Positions 25,045 through 34,377 of a stretch of DNA of 64,000 nucleotides are shown piece after piece; position 1 is the first letter of the stretch; the number at the start of each line of letters is the position of its first letter. The position numbers and the translations under genes are program-made. The stretch comes from G963667675 sp965197565. Its GTDB lineage: Bacteria > Chloroflexota > Dehalococcoidia > Lucifugimonadales > UBA3495. The stretch covers positions 930,001 through 994,000 of the forward strand of contig CBDANK010000002.1 in assembly GCA_965197565.1 (NCBI GenBank), read 5' to 3'. The notes beneath the pieces were generated by a model. The model ran no database searches, was not told the DNA's origin, and saw only the letters and a list, made by a program, of their open reading frames with translations.

Positions 25045-26932
25045 TTACGGAGGGGGACTGGGAGGGTCCATGACCACAACGCCGCCGGTTCCGCCAGTAT
25101 GGAAGTTCTCAACGGCTCGCTCGAATGCGTTGGCTAGGCGGGCAGTGGTAAGGTGGCGCAGTTCCGGCTCCTTATCAAGTATGTCAGTAATGAAGGGTAG
25201 GAACTCTCCTTTCCCATAAACCCGGCTACTGTCTTCAACAAAGTCAGGCGGCGCCGTGCCGATGACCTCAAACTCCGGGATTCTGCGCGACGGCTTTCCC
25301 CCACTCTCCCCACCAAGGGTTCCAGGCAAGGGGCCGACCACTCGCCAGTCTCCCCGCCCGTGGTATTCTCCGCCTTGGTCACTGATTAAACTCTCGAAAA
25401 GTTGGGTCATTCGAGCGTCGTCGGGCGCGATATAGGTCGCAGACGTCAGGGTGCGCCCTTCCTCAAATGGATACCGGGTCGCTATACGTATCGACCGCTG
25501 GACGAAAGCATTGGTCGCCAGCCGTGCAGGGGAAAGGTCTAAGCCCACTTCGAGTCGCGGAATATCCAGTCCTCGACTCGCCATTTGCTTGACAACCAAC
25601 ACGTCGCCGCCCTTGCCTTCAGTGTCACTTACAAACCGCGTGATAGCTGCTAGACCATCGCTGGTTTCGCTGCTGGTCGCTATGACAGCCTGGAGACCGT
25701 AGGCTGCAAGTGCCGTCTTTACCATATTGGCGTGGCCGTCGGTCTCCTTATCTTCGGAGGAGTCGTTATCGTTGCCCACGAATACAATCCCTGCCGATCT
25801 CGGAGCCAGTTTACGGAACCACGCTAGTTCCTCAGCTAACACTTTGCAGGAATCCTCGACCACAATAGGGTGTTTCAACACCCTCCCAAGTATTCGGTCG
25901 CAGTCGCTCATGGATAATTCCGAAAGCCAAGTCTTTCCCATATCCATTTCGCCGACCTTTGAGAGATTTATCTTGAATGGACGGCGGGCTATCCTACAGA
26001 GTGTGTTCCCTTCATCCCACGCATCGCGGAAAGTGGTGATCCAGTGGGCTTTGAGTTCATAGACTTCGGTCTCCCGTTCATATATAACCGCCCGCACCCG
26101 TGGTTTGTCTGATGGTTTCCACCCGGTCGACTTTAAAGCCCGGGATGTGCCCTTTATCGGTCCGGTATGGTGTAGCTGTACACAAGCGGATAAACGCCCC
26201 AGCCTCCGCCAAGGATTCCATTGTCTGACCCCACACGTTTTCATCACTGGACATATGCGCCTCATCAAGAAAGACGATGGGCGGCGCACCAACCCGCCGG
26301 ATCATGTGGTCAATCCAATGTTGCAGGGTAGCGACGTGGGTCGTAGCCATCGAAGTGGTGGTCGCAATGAGATGGCTCTTAGTGAGCCGGTCGAAGTTGG
26401 GAGGCCGTACCACTTCGTATTTGCTGACCTCGGAGTTAATACCGTAAAAATGCAAGCACTTCAGCAACTCTTCATTTCTCAAGCTCTGCTCTCGCAACGC
26501 CTTACCAGGGGCCATTATCATCGCGCTGCTAACCAATCCCAGCCTAATTAACTCCAAGCCGGTGACACGCATGAAATCAGTCTTGCCGTATCTGGTGGGC
26601 AAGACGATAGCGGTATGTTGTTCGTTAGCGCGGACTCGCTTAATGGTTTCTTGGTAGGCTCCAAGTTGCCCAGGGCGAAACTTATCAATGTCTACAGTGA
26701 AGTCAGAGAGTCTCTCCAGCATGGTCGCTCCTTTGGACAGATTGCACCTCTGGCACAGTGCCGCCATTTCAAACACGTTGGTTCTACGCGACGCGACCCA
26801 AGGAATCACATGGTCAGCGTGCCAACCCGCAGTGAGTGGCTCGCCGCAACCTTCGCAGTTACCGCCTGCGTTAGAGTACAGCGCAGCCCTCAACTCTGAG
26901 TCTCTGAGAAACCGATGTTGTTTGATTCCCAT
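25045..26932 (-). pseudogene. HNH nuclease-SF2 helicase, frameshifted
   Basis: Starting at ATG 26932, the first frame encodes an HNH domain (CEGCGEPL, HADHVIPW, LCQRCNLSKG, residues about 20-70). An SF2 helicase follows with LPTRYGKTD (Walker A, about 110), FLDEAHMSS (DEAH box) and TATPYRTD (motif III), ending at 26078. Near 26090-26110 the reading moves to another frame that continues RAVIYERETEVYELKAHW and includes MASRGLDIPRLE and QRSIRIATRYP (motifs V/VI) to 25045. Joined, the product would be about 625 residues. One indel accounts for the break. The start codon overlaps the stop of the EEP gene (TAATG), 17 bases inside the right inverted repeat, so no internal promoter fits. Confidence 0.8.
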
Positions 26933-27624
26933 TAGACGGCTATTTCACCATCATCCGATGTTAAACGGAATCTGGCCGGGTACTGCGGTCCCAGAAACTC
27001 CATGCCGAGCGCGTCCATCCGGTCGGTCACGGTGCGGTCGCGAGCCGGAAGGGCCAGCAGGTTTTCGTCAGTCGCGCCGTATACCATGTTGAGGTCGCCC
27101 GCCGCCAGAATGCGGTGGGTGCCGGAGTCGGTGCTGCCGATGAACGCCGACAGGTCCGAGATTATGCGGTGCGCCGAGCCGTCCGGGTAGATAAAACTCG
27201 ACTTGTTGGCGTACGGGTGCGGTGTTATCCAGCGGGCATACATGGACACCACAATGAACGGCGGCGCGTCTTGTGGAATGATGCAGGCGGCGGCGATGGT
27301 GCCGATACCGCTGACGGCGATCTCGTCTCGCTCCGTGGCACCCATCGGGCTCACTTGCTTGAACCACTCCACTTCCACGCGGTCTGACAGCTTCACCACC
27401 ATCAACCACCGGTCGTACAAATTTGTGAACCGGCCTTCGTACCAACGCGAATTCCATACGTGCGAGTCCCAGTGCTCAGTTGGGCCGGTGTCGACTTTGT
27501 CGGCTACGTCGGGCGGCGCCTGCCCCGCCTCTTGCAACAGGGCGACGTCAGCGTCCATCTGCAGAAGCTGACGCCACGGCTCGTAACGCTTGGCGATGTT
27601 CCAGCTCACTGCCGTTATAGCCAA
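26932..27624 (-). CDS. endonuclease/exonuclease/phosphatase (EEP) family protein, C-terminally truncated
   Basis: The 230-residue protein has the EEP N-terminal motifs VSWNIAKR (Asn) and LLQEAG (Glu), and AAGDLNMVYG (Asp, Asn). It then stops shortly after EFLGPQYP, in RLTSDDGEIAV, a tail encoded by the right 22-bp inverted repeat. The final catalytic SDH motif of EEP enzymes, normally 60-80 residues further on, is missing. The simplest reading is that the transposon cut off the 3' end. As it stands it is likely inactive as a nuclease or phosphatase. Its stop overlaps the helicase start. Confidence 0.75.
   Translation of the reverse strand: MAITAVSWNIAKRYEPWRQLLQMDADVALLQEAGQAPPDVADKVDTGPTEHWDSHVWNSRWYEGRFTNLYDRWLMVVKLSDRVEVEWFKQVSPMGATERDEIAVSGIGTIAAACIIPQDAPPFIVVSMYARWITPHPYANKSSFIYPDGSAHRIISDLSAFIGSTDSGTHRILAAGDLNMVYGATDENLLALPARDRTVTDRMDALGMEFLGPQYPARFRLTSDDGEIAV
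26949..26970 (-). repeat. right 22-bp terminal inverted repeat
   Basis: Exact inverted partner of 23048-23069. It supplies the last codons of the truncated EEP gene. Confidence 0.85.
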
Positions 27625-27681
27625 ATCGTCCTCCGGATGGTTCCACTAGAATTCTATCGATGCTTCCTGTAAGTTCACAGT

Positions 27682-28400
27682 TCAGGAAAAGCCACACTGC
27701 GACAGAAGGTGCCGGGCTGACAGGTCGGCGACAACTCCGAAATGGTCTGACAATCGTCTCCCTTCGTGGATGTTGCTGATCACACCCAGGGACTCAACTG
27801 TCAAATCCTCACTCAGCGTAATGTGGTCAATGCTTCTTCGTCCCTGGAAGGCAAGCGCCGATGTTGTGATTGTCATGCTCGGCGGGAAGGCCCTCTGAAG
27901 CGCCAATCGAAGTTCAGGGCGTGCACGGCTGCCCGGCCCGACAATCTGATTGAAGTCCCCCATCACTATAAGACGCTTCTCAGACCTCCTTCCGAGAACT
28001 TCAGTGAGACCGGCCAGATACTGTTCGTGGTCTTCCCACTGCATCTTGCGTTCCAACTTGCGTCTAGCCTCAGTCCGTGATCCGAACCAGGGAATACAGA
28101 CTCCGATGACAGTAACCTCGCCCAAGGATGTTTGTGTGAGTCCGGACACGAACCGTCCGGGCGGCATCGAATCGATTCCCACATCATCGACCTGCTCCCA
28201 AGGTTCCCTCGACCAGAGCAGAACCTTCCGCCGATTTTCCTTGATTGTGTACCCGTAGTTGGGCCGAGAGCAGGTAGTGTGCCCGTCTTGAGACAGACGA
28301 CCTCGGGGGCTTGTCGATCAATGCGGTTCAGGATTTCAGTGGTGCGCCGTGAGCTGGGCGTAGCCCACGCGACATTCCATGTGACCACTCTCAGTGACAT
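27682..28400 (-). pseudogene. second EEP-family gene, frameshifted and internally deleted
   Basis: From ATG 28400 the frame encodes the EEP N-terminus LRVVTWNVAWATP and VVCL. Near 28290 it loses register and about 10-15 expected residues. From about 28280 another frame carries NYGYTIKENRRKVLLWSR, then VMGDFNQIVG (Asp/Asn) and RRLSDHFGVVADL with the catalytic SDH. All other EEP motifs are therefore present, but the N- and C-terminal parts cannot be joined without a shift. It lies downstream of the recombinase gene on the same strand. It is a paralogue or functional equivalent of the truncated EEP gene next to it. Confidence 0.72.
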
Positions 28401-28518
28401 GGCCCTGCTCTCTTCATCTACCCTTGGGGGACGACAGGTTCAAGCCCTAGGCGCTCATCCGCGGGAGAGTCTGGTACAGGTTAGCAGACTTGCCGCTGAG
28501 GAGGCGCTAAAGCGAACC

Positions 28519-30135
28519 TCAATACAAAGGTTCTTGTGAACCAATTGACACGCACTCAGGCTGAGGGGAACCGGGCTCAGGAGAATCATCGTCGATGGGT
28601 ATAGCCAGCGTGATGTGCACGTTGTTGTCCCTGTCGATGATGACCTGTTCCACGAGCATCTGGAGATAATCGTGACGCTCCTCGGGGGTCAACTCGTCCA
28701 AGCCCTGGCCGACCTTTCTCGCCCAGGCTAGGACCTCCTCCATCAGTCGCCGCTTCTCAGTTCCACTCTCCTCCAGATCACGGTATTCGTCCAGCTTCTC
28801 CCTGGCGCTCTCAAGCCGCTCGGTGATGAACCTGCGCTGGAGGTCGAGTTGGGCCTCGGTGATCTTTCCCGACACGAACAGCCTGACAGCGCGGTCCTCT
28901 TCCATCTGGATGCTTCGCAGGTCTCGCTCGGCCTGGGCAATCTCCTCTTCCATTCCGCCGCCCTCCTGAGAATCGAGGGTGGCGATACCGGCGACGATCA
29001 GGTCGGGGTTCTGGAGTACCCGCTTCACCTCGCTCCATATCGGCTCCTCCAACTGCTCCGCCCGGATGTAGGGCTTCTCCCGGCAGCGCAGGCGCATGCC
29101 CTGCATCCCGTTGCACATGTAGTAGCGGCGGGGGGCGGTCAGGTCGTAGGTGTAAGCCTTGCCGTTGCGAACGCTGGTGGTTGTCCAGGAGGCCCTCGTA
29201 TGGAAGTTGCGGCCGCACTCGCCGCATTTCAGCAGGTGCTGCAACAGGTAGAGCACCTTCGTGTTCCTCTTGGCCTTCCTGCTCCGCTGCTGCTTCAACT
29301 TCTGCGCCCGTTCCCAGGTCTCATCGTCGATCACCTGCGGGACCGGAATCTCAATCCAGGTGTCCCTCGGCTGGTCGTAGACCTTCATGCCGTCCTCGGT
29401 GGCGACATGGCGATACTTTCCGTAGACCCAGGTGCCCGCGTAGGTGGCATTCCCCAGGATGTGGTGCACGCGGGACTGGAGCCACAGCAGCTTGCCGGTC
29501 TGTGTGGGGACCTCCTCGTCGGTCAGCCGCACGGCAATGGAGTAGGCCCTCATCCCCTCATCGACGTACCTGCGAAAGATGCGTCGGACGACCTCCGCCT
29601 GCTCTTCAACCACCTCGGGCCTGCCGTCGTCTCCGATGCGGTAACCGTAGGAGAGGCCGCCGGTGGGCACCCGTCCCTGCTTGGCCGTCCCCCGCTTGCC
29701 CATCGTGGACCGCTCCCGGAAGTTGTCCAGCTCTATCTTGCCGATGGCCGCCATGAGTCCGAAGGTCTTCATGTCGATGGCGTCCAAGACGGCTTCCAGC
29801 CGAATCTGGTGGGCCTCGACGACCTCCATGAGGGCGGCGGCGGGGTACATCCCCCTGCTGAGGCGGTCGGACTTCCAGCAGACGATGGTGTCGAAGCGTC
29901 CGCGTCTGGCGTCGGCCAGCATCCGCTGGAACTCGGGTCGCTTCTTCGACCAGCCCCGGCCCACCTCCTGGTAGCGCGCGGTGATGGTCAGTCCCTTGCT
30001 CTCGCAGTAGGCTTCCATGTCGCCGGTCTGCTCGGCGATGGAGGTCTTGTCCTCCCCGTCCTGGCTCTTGTCCGACACGCGGGCGTAGATGGCCGCCCGG
30101 TTCGCCTCCGTCTTCCTCTTGGTGGTTCTCGCCAT
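28519..30135 (-). CDS. large serine recombinase (resolvase/integrase)
   Basis: The 538-residue protein has a resolvase N-terminal catalytic domain: AAIYARVSDKSQDGE with the nucleophilic Ser (about residue 20), and CWKSDRLSRG. A Recombinase domain follows (about 165-260), then a zinc ribbon (CGECGRNF...CNGMQGM, about 295-345) and a C-terminal coiled coil (about 375-460). Large serine integrases insert phages and mobile islands at att sites. It probably brought in at least part of the 23-35 kb region. No partner excisionase and no certain att repeats were found. The start ATG at 30135 is followed upstream by GGAGG at good spacing. Confidence 0.93.
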   Translation of the reverse strand: MARTTKRKTEANRAAIYARVSDKSQDGEDKTSIAEQTGDMEAYCESKGLTITARYQEVGRGWSKKRPEFQRMLADARRGRFDTIVCWKSDRLSRGMYPAAALMEVVEAHQIRLEAVLDAIDMKTFGLMAAIGKIELDNFRERSTMGKRGTAKQGRVPTGGLSYGYRIGDDGRPEVVEEQAEVVRRIFRRYVDEGMRAYSIAVRLTDEEVPTQTGKLLWLQSRVHHILGNATYAGTWVYGKYRHVATEDGMKVYDQPRDTWIEIPVPQVIDDETWERAQKLKQQRSRKAKRNTKVLYLLQHLLKCGECGRNFHTRASWTTTSVRNGKAYTYDLTAPRRYYMCNGMQGMRLRCREKPYIRAEQLEEPIWSEVKRVLQNPDLIVAGIATLDSQEGGGMEEEIAQAERDLRSIQMEEDRAVRLFVSGKITEAQLDLQRRFITERLESAREKLDEYRDLEESGTEKRRLMEEVLAWARKVGQGLDELTPEERHDYLQMLVEQVIIDRDNNVHITLAIPIDDDSPEPGSPQPECVSIGSQEPLY

Positions 30136-30171
30136 GATTGCCTCCTTTTGTTCATTCCGCAGAAACTAGAA

Positions 30172-30199
30172 AGACCCGCCTCCTGTCGGGAGCGGGTCT
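30172..30199. terminator. hairpin upstream of the recombinase gene
   Basis: AGACCCGC and GCGGGTCT form an 8-bp perfect stem around CTCCTGTCGGGA, itself able to pair partly. It lies 37 bases upstream of the recombinase ATG and could be an attenuator, a terminator of an upstream transcript, or part of an attachment site. Confidence 0.45.
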
Positions 30200-30383
30200 G
30201 CGAGTAGTACAATCTATTCGCATCACCTGTACCGTCAGGTGGAGCCACGGCCCGGGGTGTTTGCAGCATCGCCGGGCCAACTTTCGCTCCCATGATACCG
30301 CGATTGGCGGAGTTGCGTCAAAGTGCGACGGCTCCCGGTTGTGCCTCGTTTGAGAAGAAAGCTCACGGAGAACTAGTAGAGCC

Positions 30384-31533
30384 TCACTGTTGTATTGATG
30401 GGTATAGGGACTTGAGCTTGATGCGGGCGTCCTCGGTTGTGAAGCGCCAGTCCACCTGAATTACGTCCCGGTTCCGTTGGTCCTGCCATGCGCCTGTTTC
30501 CCGTTCCAGGACTTCCTGGCTGGGTATCCGGCGATCCAAGCACTGCCGCGCCAGCACCCCCAGTTCGATCTCGGCCATATTAAGCCAACTCCCGTGCTTC
30601 GGGGTGTAATGTATCTCCAGCCGTTGGGCAATGCGCCGTGCCTCCGCCGGCTCGAAAGCCTGGTATAGGGATGCCGGATGATGGGTGTTCAGGTTGTCCA
30701 TCACCAAGACTATCCGCTCCTTGTCGACATAGTCCTCGTCCACCAGTTTCTTGACCACCCGTGCCCAGTCGGCCTTGGTGCGCCGGTCCGTGACCTCCAC
30801 CCGCCGCCATCCCTCCAGGGGCGCGAACAGCATGAACAGGTTGCTCACTCCGTTGCGTTGATATTCGTAATCGTATGCCATGGCTGCCCCCGGCCGCGAC
30901 GGACGGGGTTGGCGGGTCTCCTGCACCAGTTGCTTGCTGGTCTCGTCCAGACACACCAGCACCTCCCCCTCTCCGTAGGGACGGTGATAGACCTCCAACA
31001 CGTCCTCCATGGCGCACACAAAGTCCGCGCTCCCTTGGGGCGGGAGGCACCAGCATTCTTTCAGCCAAGGCTTGAGTTCGTTTTTTTCAGAGTCCGGCGC
31101 ACCGTCTCTGTGCTGATGCTATCCACTATCTCCTGCGCCACCAATCCATCGGCCAGCATTTGCAGCGTCCAACTGACCCGTCCCTCCGGCGGTTGAGAGC
31201 AGGCCAAGGCTACCAGGTGGGCCTCACCCTGACCATCCAGCTTTTTCTTGCGGCGCTTTAGCTGCTGTTTGCGTCCCAGGGCTGCCTCCAGGCCCTCCTC
31301 CACGCACCGGCGGCGCACCCGTTCCACCGTGGCGCTGCCCACCTTCAGGACCCAGGCTATATCCTCGTCCCTCATTGCGCTATCAACCTGGTTCTCATCG
31401 CTAAGCAGCAGAATGCGGGCGTGAGTCTGCTTGTAAGCCGCCGCCCAACCCTTGGACACCAATCCCTTCAGTTCCTCCTGTTCCTCTCCTCCTGTTCCTC
31501 CTCCGTAAGTCCCACTCGGTATTTCTTCATCAT
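30384..31533 (-). mobile_element. IS630-family element: transposase in three frames
   Basis: The N-terminal HTH half (31462-31061) and the DDE half (31019-30384 and upstream) are in different frames. They join at an A7 run near 31081-31087, where reading back one base yields LKKNELKPWLKE, the usual IS630 sequence. This is a classical -1 frameshift site. The DDE domain shows VCLDETSKQL, VLVMDNLNTHHP and LNMAEIELGVL. The expected N-terminus (MMKKYRVGLTEEE from 31533) is out of frame with the rest because of a short duplication (AGGAACAGGAGG) near 31480, so this copy is probably inactive. Terminal repeats were not determined. Confidence 0.8.
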
Positions 31534-31618
31534 CACATCCATCCCCGCTTCCCGATTTTCTTTTTTGACTGCTAACCCATCATATCTCACCAGCCATCAT
31601 TTCAATGATGGTCAGCTA

Positions 31619-31933
31619 CTAGGGGCCACAATAGCTACAGATGCGAACTTCCCACCCCGTGCTAGCGGCCTCGCGCTGGGCAGTATCAACCGTCTCTAGG
31701 CCTTCACCTCCTCGCGGAGGCTTCGTCCGTTGTCCACGACGTACAGGGGGGAAGCTCAGCCGGTCTCTTGGCCACCTCAGGTGCTCGTAGGTGCTGAGCG
31801 GATCCCAACGGGTGTCGGCGAAGATGGCGCAGTCGGGGATGCGGTCGAATGCCCCCTCGTTTGCCATGAGCGCCATGACTGAGGACCGGACACCTCCGCC
31901 CAAGCTGATGACGGTGAAACGAGAGGAGCGCAT
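31619..31933 (-). pseudogene. PP-loop (PAPS reductase-like) phage-type ATPase fragment
   Basis: From ATG 31933 the frame encodes VISLGGGVRSSVMALMANEG, with the GGGxxS PP-loop of PAPS reductase/N-type ATP pyrophosphatases, then CAIFADTRWDPLSTYEHLRW. After LSFP an extra C in a C6 run shifts the frame; corrected, it reads LYVVDNGRSLREEVKA and then meets TAG. The remaining two thirds of the gene is missing. Such genes are common in phages and near DNA-modification loci. Its start overlaps the stop of the small gene before it (TGATG). Confidence 0.6.
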
Positions 31934-32169
31934 CAGTCGCCCCCCTCGGCGTGGTCTTCAGCTTGCGGGTCGCCCGGGGAAGCGTTCTCGCCGCGTGCGG
32001 CCTGCCTGTCCCTGCTGGCTTGCTTGATCATCATAGTGATGATTCGGCGCAAGCGGTCCCGGGCGTCGGGTCCGGGCCTGGAAGAGACCCTGATCTCGCC
32101 TATTTCAAAGGCGTCGCTGCCGGGCTTCCGCCTTCTGTTCCGCTGGTTCTTTCCGGTGGTATCTTTCAT
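31933..32169 (-). CDS. hypothetical phage-type protein (78 residues)
   Basis: A strongly charged protein (Arg/Lys-rich N-terminus, acidic C-terminus DPQAEDHAEGGD). Its middle segment, RDRLRRIITMMIKQASRDRQ, looks helical. The stop overlaps the start of the PP-loop fragment, so the two were probably co-translated in the original phage or island. No family recognised. Confidence 0.5.
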   Translation of the reverse strand: MKDTTGKNQRNRRRKPGSDAFEIGEIRVSSRPGPDARDRLRRIITMMIKQASRDRQAARGENASPGDPQAEDHAEGGD

Positions 32170-32179
32170 GTTTGCGTAG

Positions 32180-32449
32180 TCACAGCGGCGGCTGGGCCGT
32201 CGGAGCCGACGGAATGGGCGGGCAACGGCGGCATCCAGCCGTTTCAGACCCCGCCGTGCCGCCGTTGCGCCGGCGCCCGGCGGGGCCGCTCGTCCAGATG
32301 TGCTCCTTGAAGAAGCTCATCTGGAAGCTCTCGGTCACGAGGACCGCCATGCCTCTGGGCATCCGTGCCGCGAACCGGAAGAGGGCGTGCATGGCCCAGT
32401 CGCGGGGCTCGACGCCGTTGCGCCGCCGGTGGACCAGCTTGGGGTCCAC
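32180..32449 (-). CDS. possible hypothetical protein in phage remnant
   Basis: A frame upstream of and in line with the 78-residue gene (11 bases apart). The first 55 residues (HALFRFAARMPRGMAVLVTE) look protein-like; the rest is low-complexity. No clear start or family. The region 32450-32600 shows nothing else. Confidence 0.25.
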   Translation of the reverse strand: MDPKLVHRRRNGVEPRDWAMHALFRFAARMPRGMAVLVTESFQMSFFKEHIWTSGPAGRRRNGGTAGSETAGCRRCPPIPSAPTAQPPL

Positions 32450-32617
32450 GCCGCCAGATGCCGCAGACTTGCAGACGCTTTCATCATGCTGCCATGCAGC
32501 AAGAGAGGAAATGCGTCCCTGTTTTTGGACGCCGTTTCTGGCCTGCTCCTCGAAAACTGGTCCAGTGATAATGCGAGTTTTGTGAGATGATCACACATGT
32601 TGAAGGAGGATCGTCCC

Positions 32618-33237
32618 ATGAAGAGTTCCCGGTATACGCCGGAGCAGGTTGCCTTCAGGCTCCGCCAAGCAGAGGATGGCACACCGGTTTCAGAGGTCTG
32701 CCGCAAGATGGGCGTCAGTGAGCAGACCTTCTACCGGTGGAAGAAGAAGTTCCAAGGGATGGGTGTGGCCGAGGTGAGGCGGCTTAGGGTCCTGGAGGAG
32801 GAGAACCGTAGGCTGAAGCAGCTGGTGGCAGACCTCAGTCTGGATAAGCAGATGCTCCAGGATGTGCTCCGAAAAAAGCCCTGAAGCCTGCTCAACTGAG
32901 GCCCTGGGCAGAGTATCTCCAGATAGCCTACTGCCTAAGTGAGCGCCGGGCCTGCGAGGTATTGACCCTGCCCAGGACCTCCCACCGATACCAGAGTGTG
33001 GCAGATGAGCAGGCTGCAATACGGATGCGGTTGAAAGACCTGGCCCAGGACAGGGTAAGCTATGGCTACCAGCGTCTCCATATCCTCCTGCAGAGGGAGG
33101 GGTGGGCAGTGAACCACAAGCGGGTCTACAGGCTGTATCGCCAGGAGGGTCTGATGATGCTCAGGACCAAGAAGCCCAAGAGGCACGTATCCTGTCAATG
33201 CCTGCTGCCACTTCCATGTCTTGCCCTCCCGGTTTGA
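32618..33237 (+). mobile_element. IS3-family remnant (orfA plus truncated orfB)
   Basis: OrfA (32618-32884, start ATG with GGAGG upstream) has the HTH YTPEQVAFRLRQAEDGTPVS and a leucine-zipper-like tail, LRVLEEENRRLKQLVADLSL. It ends RKKP at the heptamer A AAA AAG (32872-32878), the standard IS3 -1 slippage site. OrfB then reads LRPWAEYLQIAYCLSERRAC and HTH_21-like YGYQRLHILLQREGW. It is lost near 33190-33237, before any DDE catalytic residue. The element is therefore a dead fragment. Confidence 0.8.
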
Positions 33238-33462
33238 TGATGCCTGTGTCCTCCACACTTGTAGATGCGGGCCCGAAGCCCGTGTATCCGTTCGGAGCGA
33301 CCAGAACGGCGGGAAGGGTGTCCTACTGTACGCCGGCGCAGTCTAGGGTTCCGCCTGCCCAGTCAATAGGCCCATTGACCGAGCGTATTGATCATATAAG
33401 TTGCCTGGGCCAATCGAGCCCGCATCTCGCAAGTAAGGGACACACTTGGCAGGAGGGGGAGA

Positions 33463-34180
33463 TGGAGCATCAAGTCACCTATGTTGGTATCGACGTGTCC
33501 AAGGTTCAAGTAGATGTTGCGGTCCGTCCGTCTGGCGATGGTTGGAGCGTCAACTACGACGAGTCCGGGGTAGCGGCGCTGGGTAGTGCACTTGCAGGCT
33601 ATGAATCCTGCGTCGGTGTTGCTGGAAGCCTCCGGGGGCATGGAAATTCCCATGGTGTCAGCCTTGGCGGCGGCCGCGTTGCCGGTGGTGGTAAGTCAAC
33701 CCCCGCCAAGTGAGGGACTTTGCCAAGGCCACGGGCCGGCTGGCCAAGACCGGCGCACTGGATGCCCAAGTTCTTGCCCATTTCGGCGAGGCCGTCCGGC
33801 CGGCGTCGCGCCCTATACGAGACTCCGAGTCCCAGGAACTCAACGAGTTGACGACACGACGCAATCAACTGATGACCATGCTGGTCACCGAGAAGAACCG
33901 CTTGGGGCAGGCCAGCAGAGCAGTACGTCCCGGCATACAGGCACACATCAGCTGGCTGGAGAAGGAGCTTGACGACCTGGACCAATGTCTACGCGACACG
34001 GTGCGTAGCCGTCCGTCATGGCGGGAGAAGGATGACCTGCTGCGCTCGTCGGTGTGGCGCCCATCAATCGGGACAGCGGAATGATGCGGGGTAGGCGCTC
34101 TATATGGGGCGGCCGGCAAAGGTGAGGACGGTGCTTTACATGGCAGCATTGGTAGCCACCCGATTCAACCCGGTCATCAG
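33463..34180 (+). pseudogene. decayed IS110-family transposase
   Basis: From ATG 33463 the frame reads YVGIDVSKVQVDVAVRPSG, then breaks. Pieces in other frames, DFAKATGRLAKTGALDAQVL and HFGEAVRPASRP from 33713 and TTRRNQLMTMLVTEKNRLGQ, follow the intact IS110 copy downstream closely. Several frameshifts and a deletion remove the centre and the C-terminal Ser domain is damaged. It is an older relative of the element at 34378-35325. Confidence 0.8.
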
Positions 34181-34189
34181 GGTCTTGTA

Positions 34190-34377
34190 TCTTGAGGTTG
34201 GTGCGGAAAATCTCCGGTGAGGAGTGATTCAGGGTGCGGCAGACCGGTAGGGTCTTGGTCATGGCAGGCCGTCTGAAAGCATGGTCGCCGCGCCTTTCCC
34301 CAAAGAGCCCGGACAGTTGCTTGGGCTGACAAGCCCGCATTTTGCAAGAACGGGCCAACCCTTGACCGGGAGGGAAT
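34190..34377 (+). ncRNA. candidate IS110 bridge-RNA region
   Basis: The non-coding 5' end of the intact IS110 copy is where IS110-group elements encode their bridge RNA. Short hairpins are visible, such as GCTTG...CAAGC near 34319-34334 and CCCG...CGGG. The segment GCCCGCAT..GCAAG recurs ahead of the decayed copy (about 33417). This is inference from the family; no target or donor loops were assigned. Confidence 0.3.

Larger units (their letters stand above)
23048..26970. mobile_element. transposon bounded by 22-bp inverted repeats, with DDE transposase and HNH-helicase cargo
   Basis: Bases 23048-23069 and 26949-26970 are exact inverted copies (5'-TTCCGTTTAACATCGGATG-ATG reading inward from both ends). 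Between them lie four overlapping minus-strand genes: HNH-helicase, an 82-residue protein, a 215-residue protein and a transposase. No matching target duplication is seen outside (AAGAACGG on the left, TCTGGCCG on the right), suggesting a later deletion or rearrangement. Alternatively, the repeats could be recombination sites of another kind. Confidence 0.7.

Noticed and set aside
23048..26970. Interpreting the 22-bp inverted repeats as sites of an invertible switch
   Set aside because: A DDE transposase lies just inside one end and no invertase is adjacent, so a transposon is the simpler view; not fully excluded.
28849..30207. 452-codon open frame on the plus strand
   Set aside because: It is antisense to the well-supported serine recombinase and its translation shows no family features.
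33102..33713. 203-codon plus-strand frame joining IS3 and IS110 remnants
   Set aside because: It is a chance fusion across two unrelated decayed elements; only the segment after 33463 is IS110-like.
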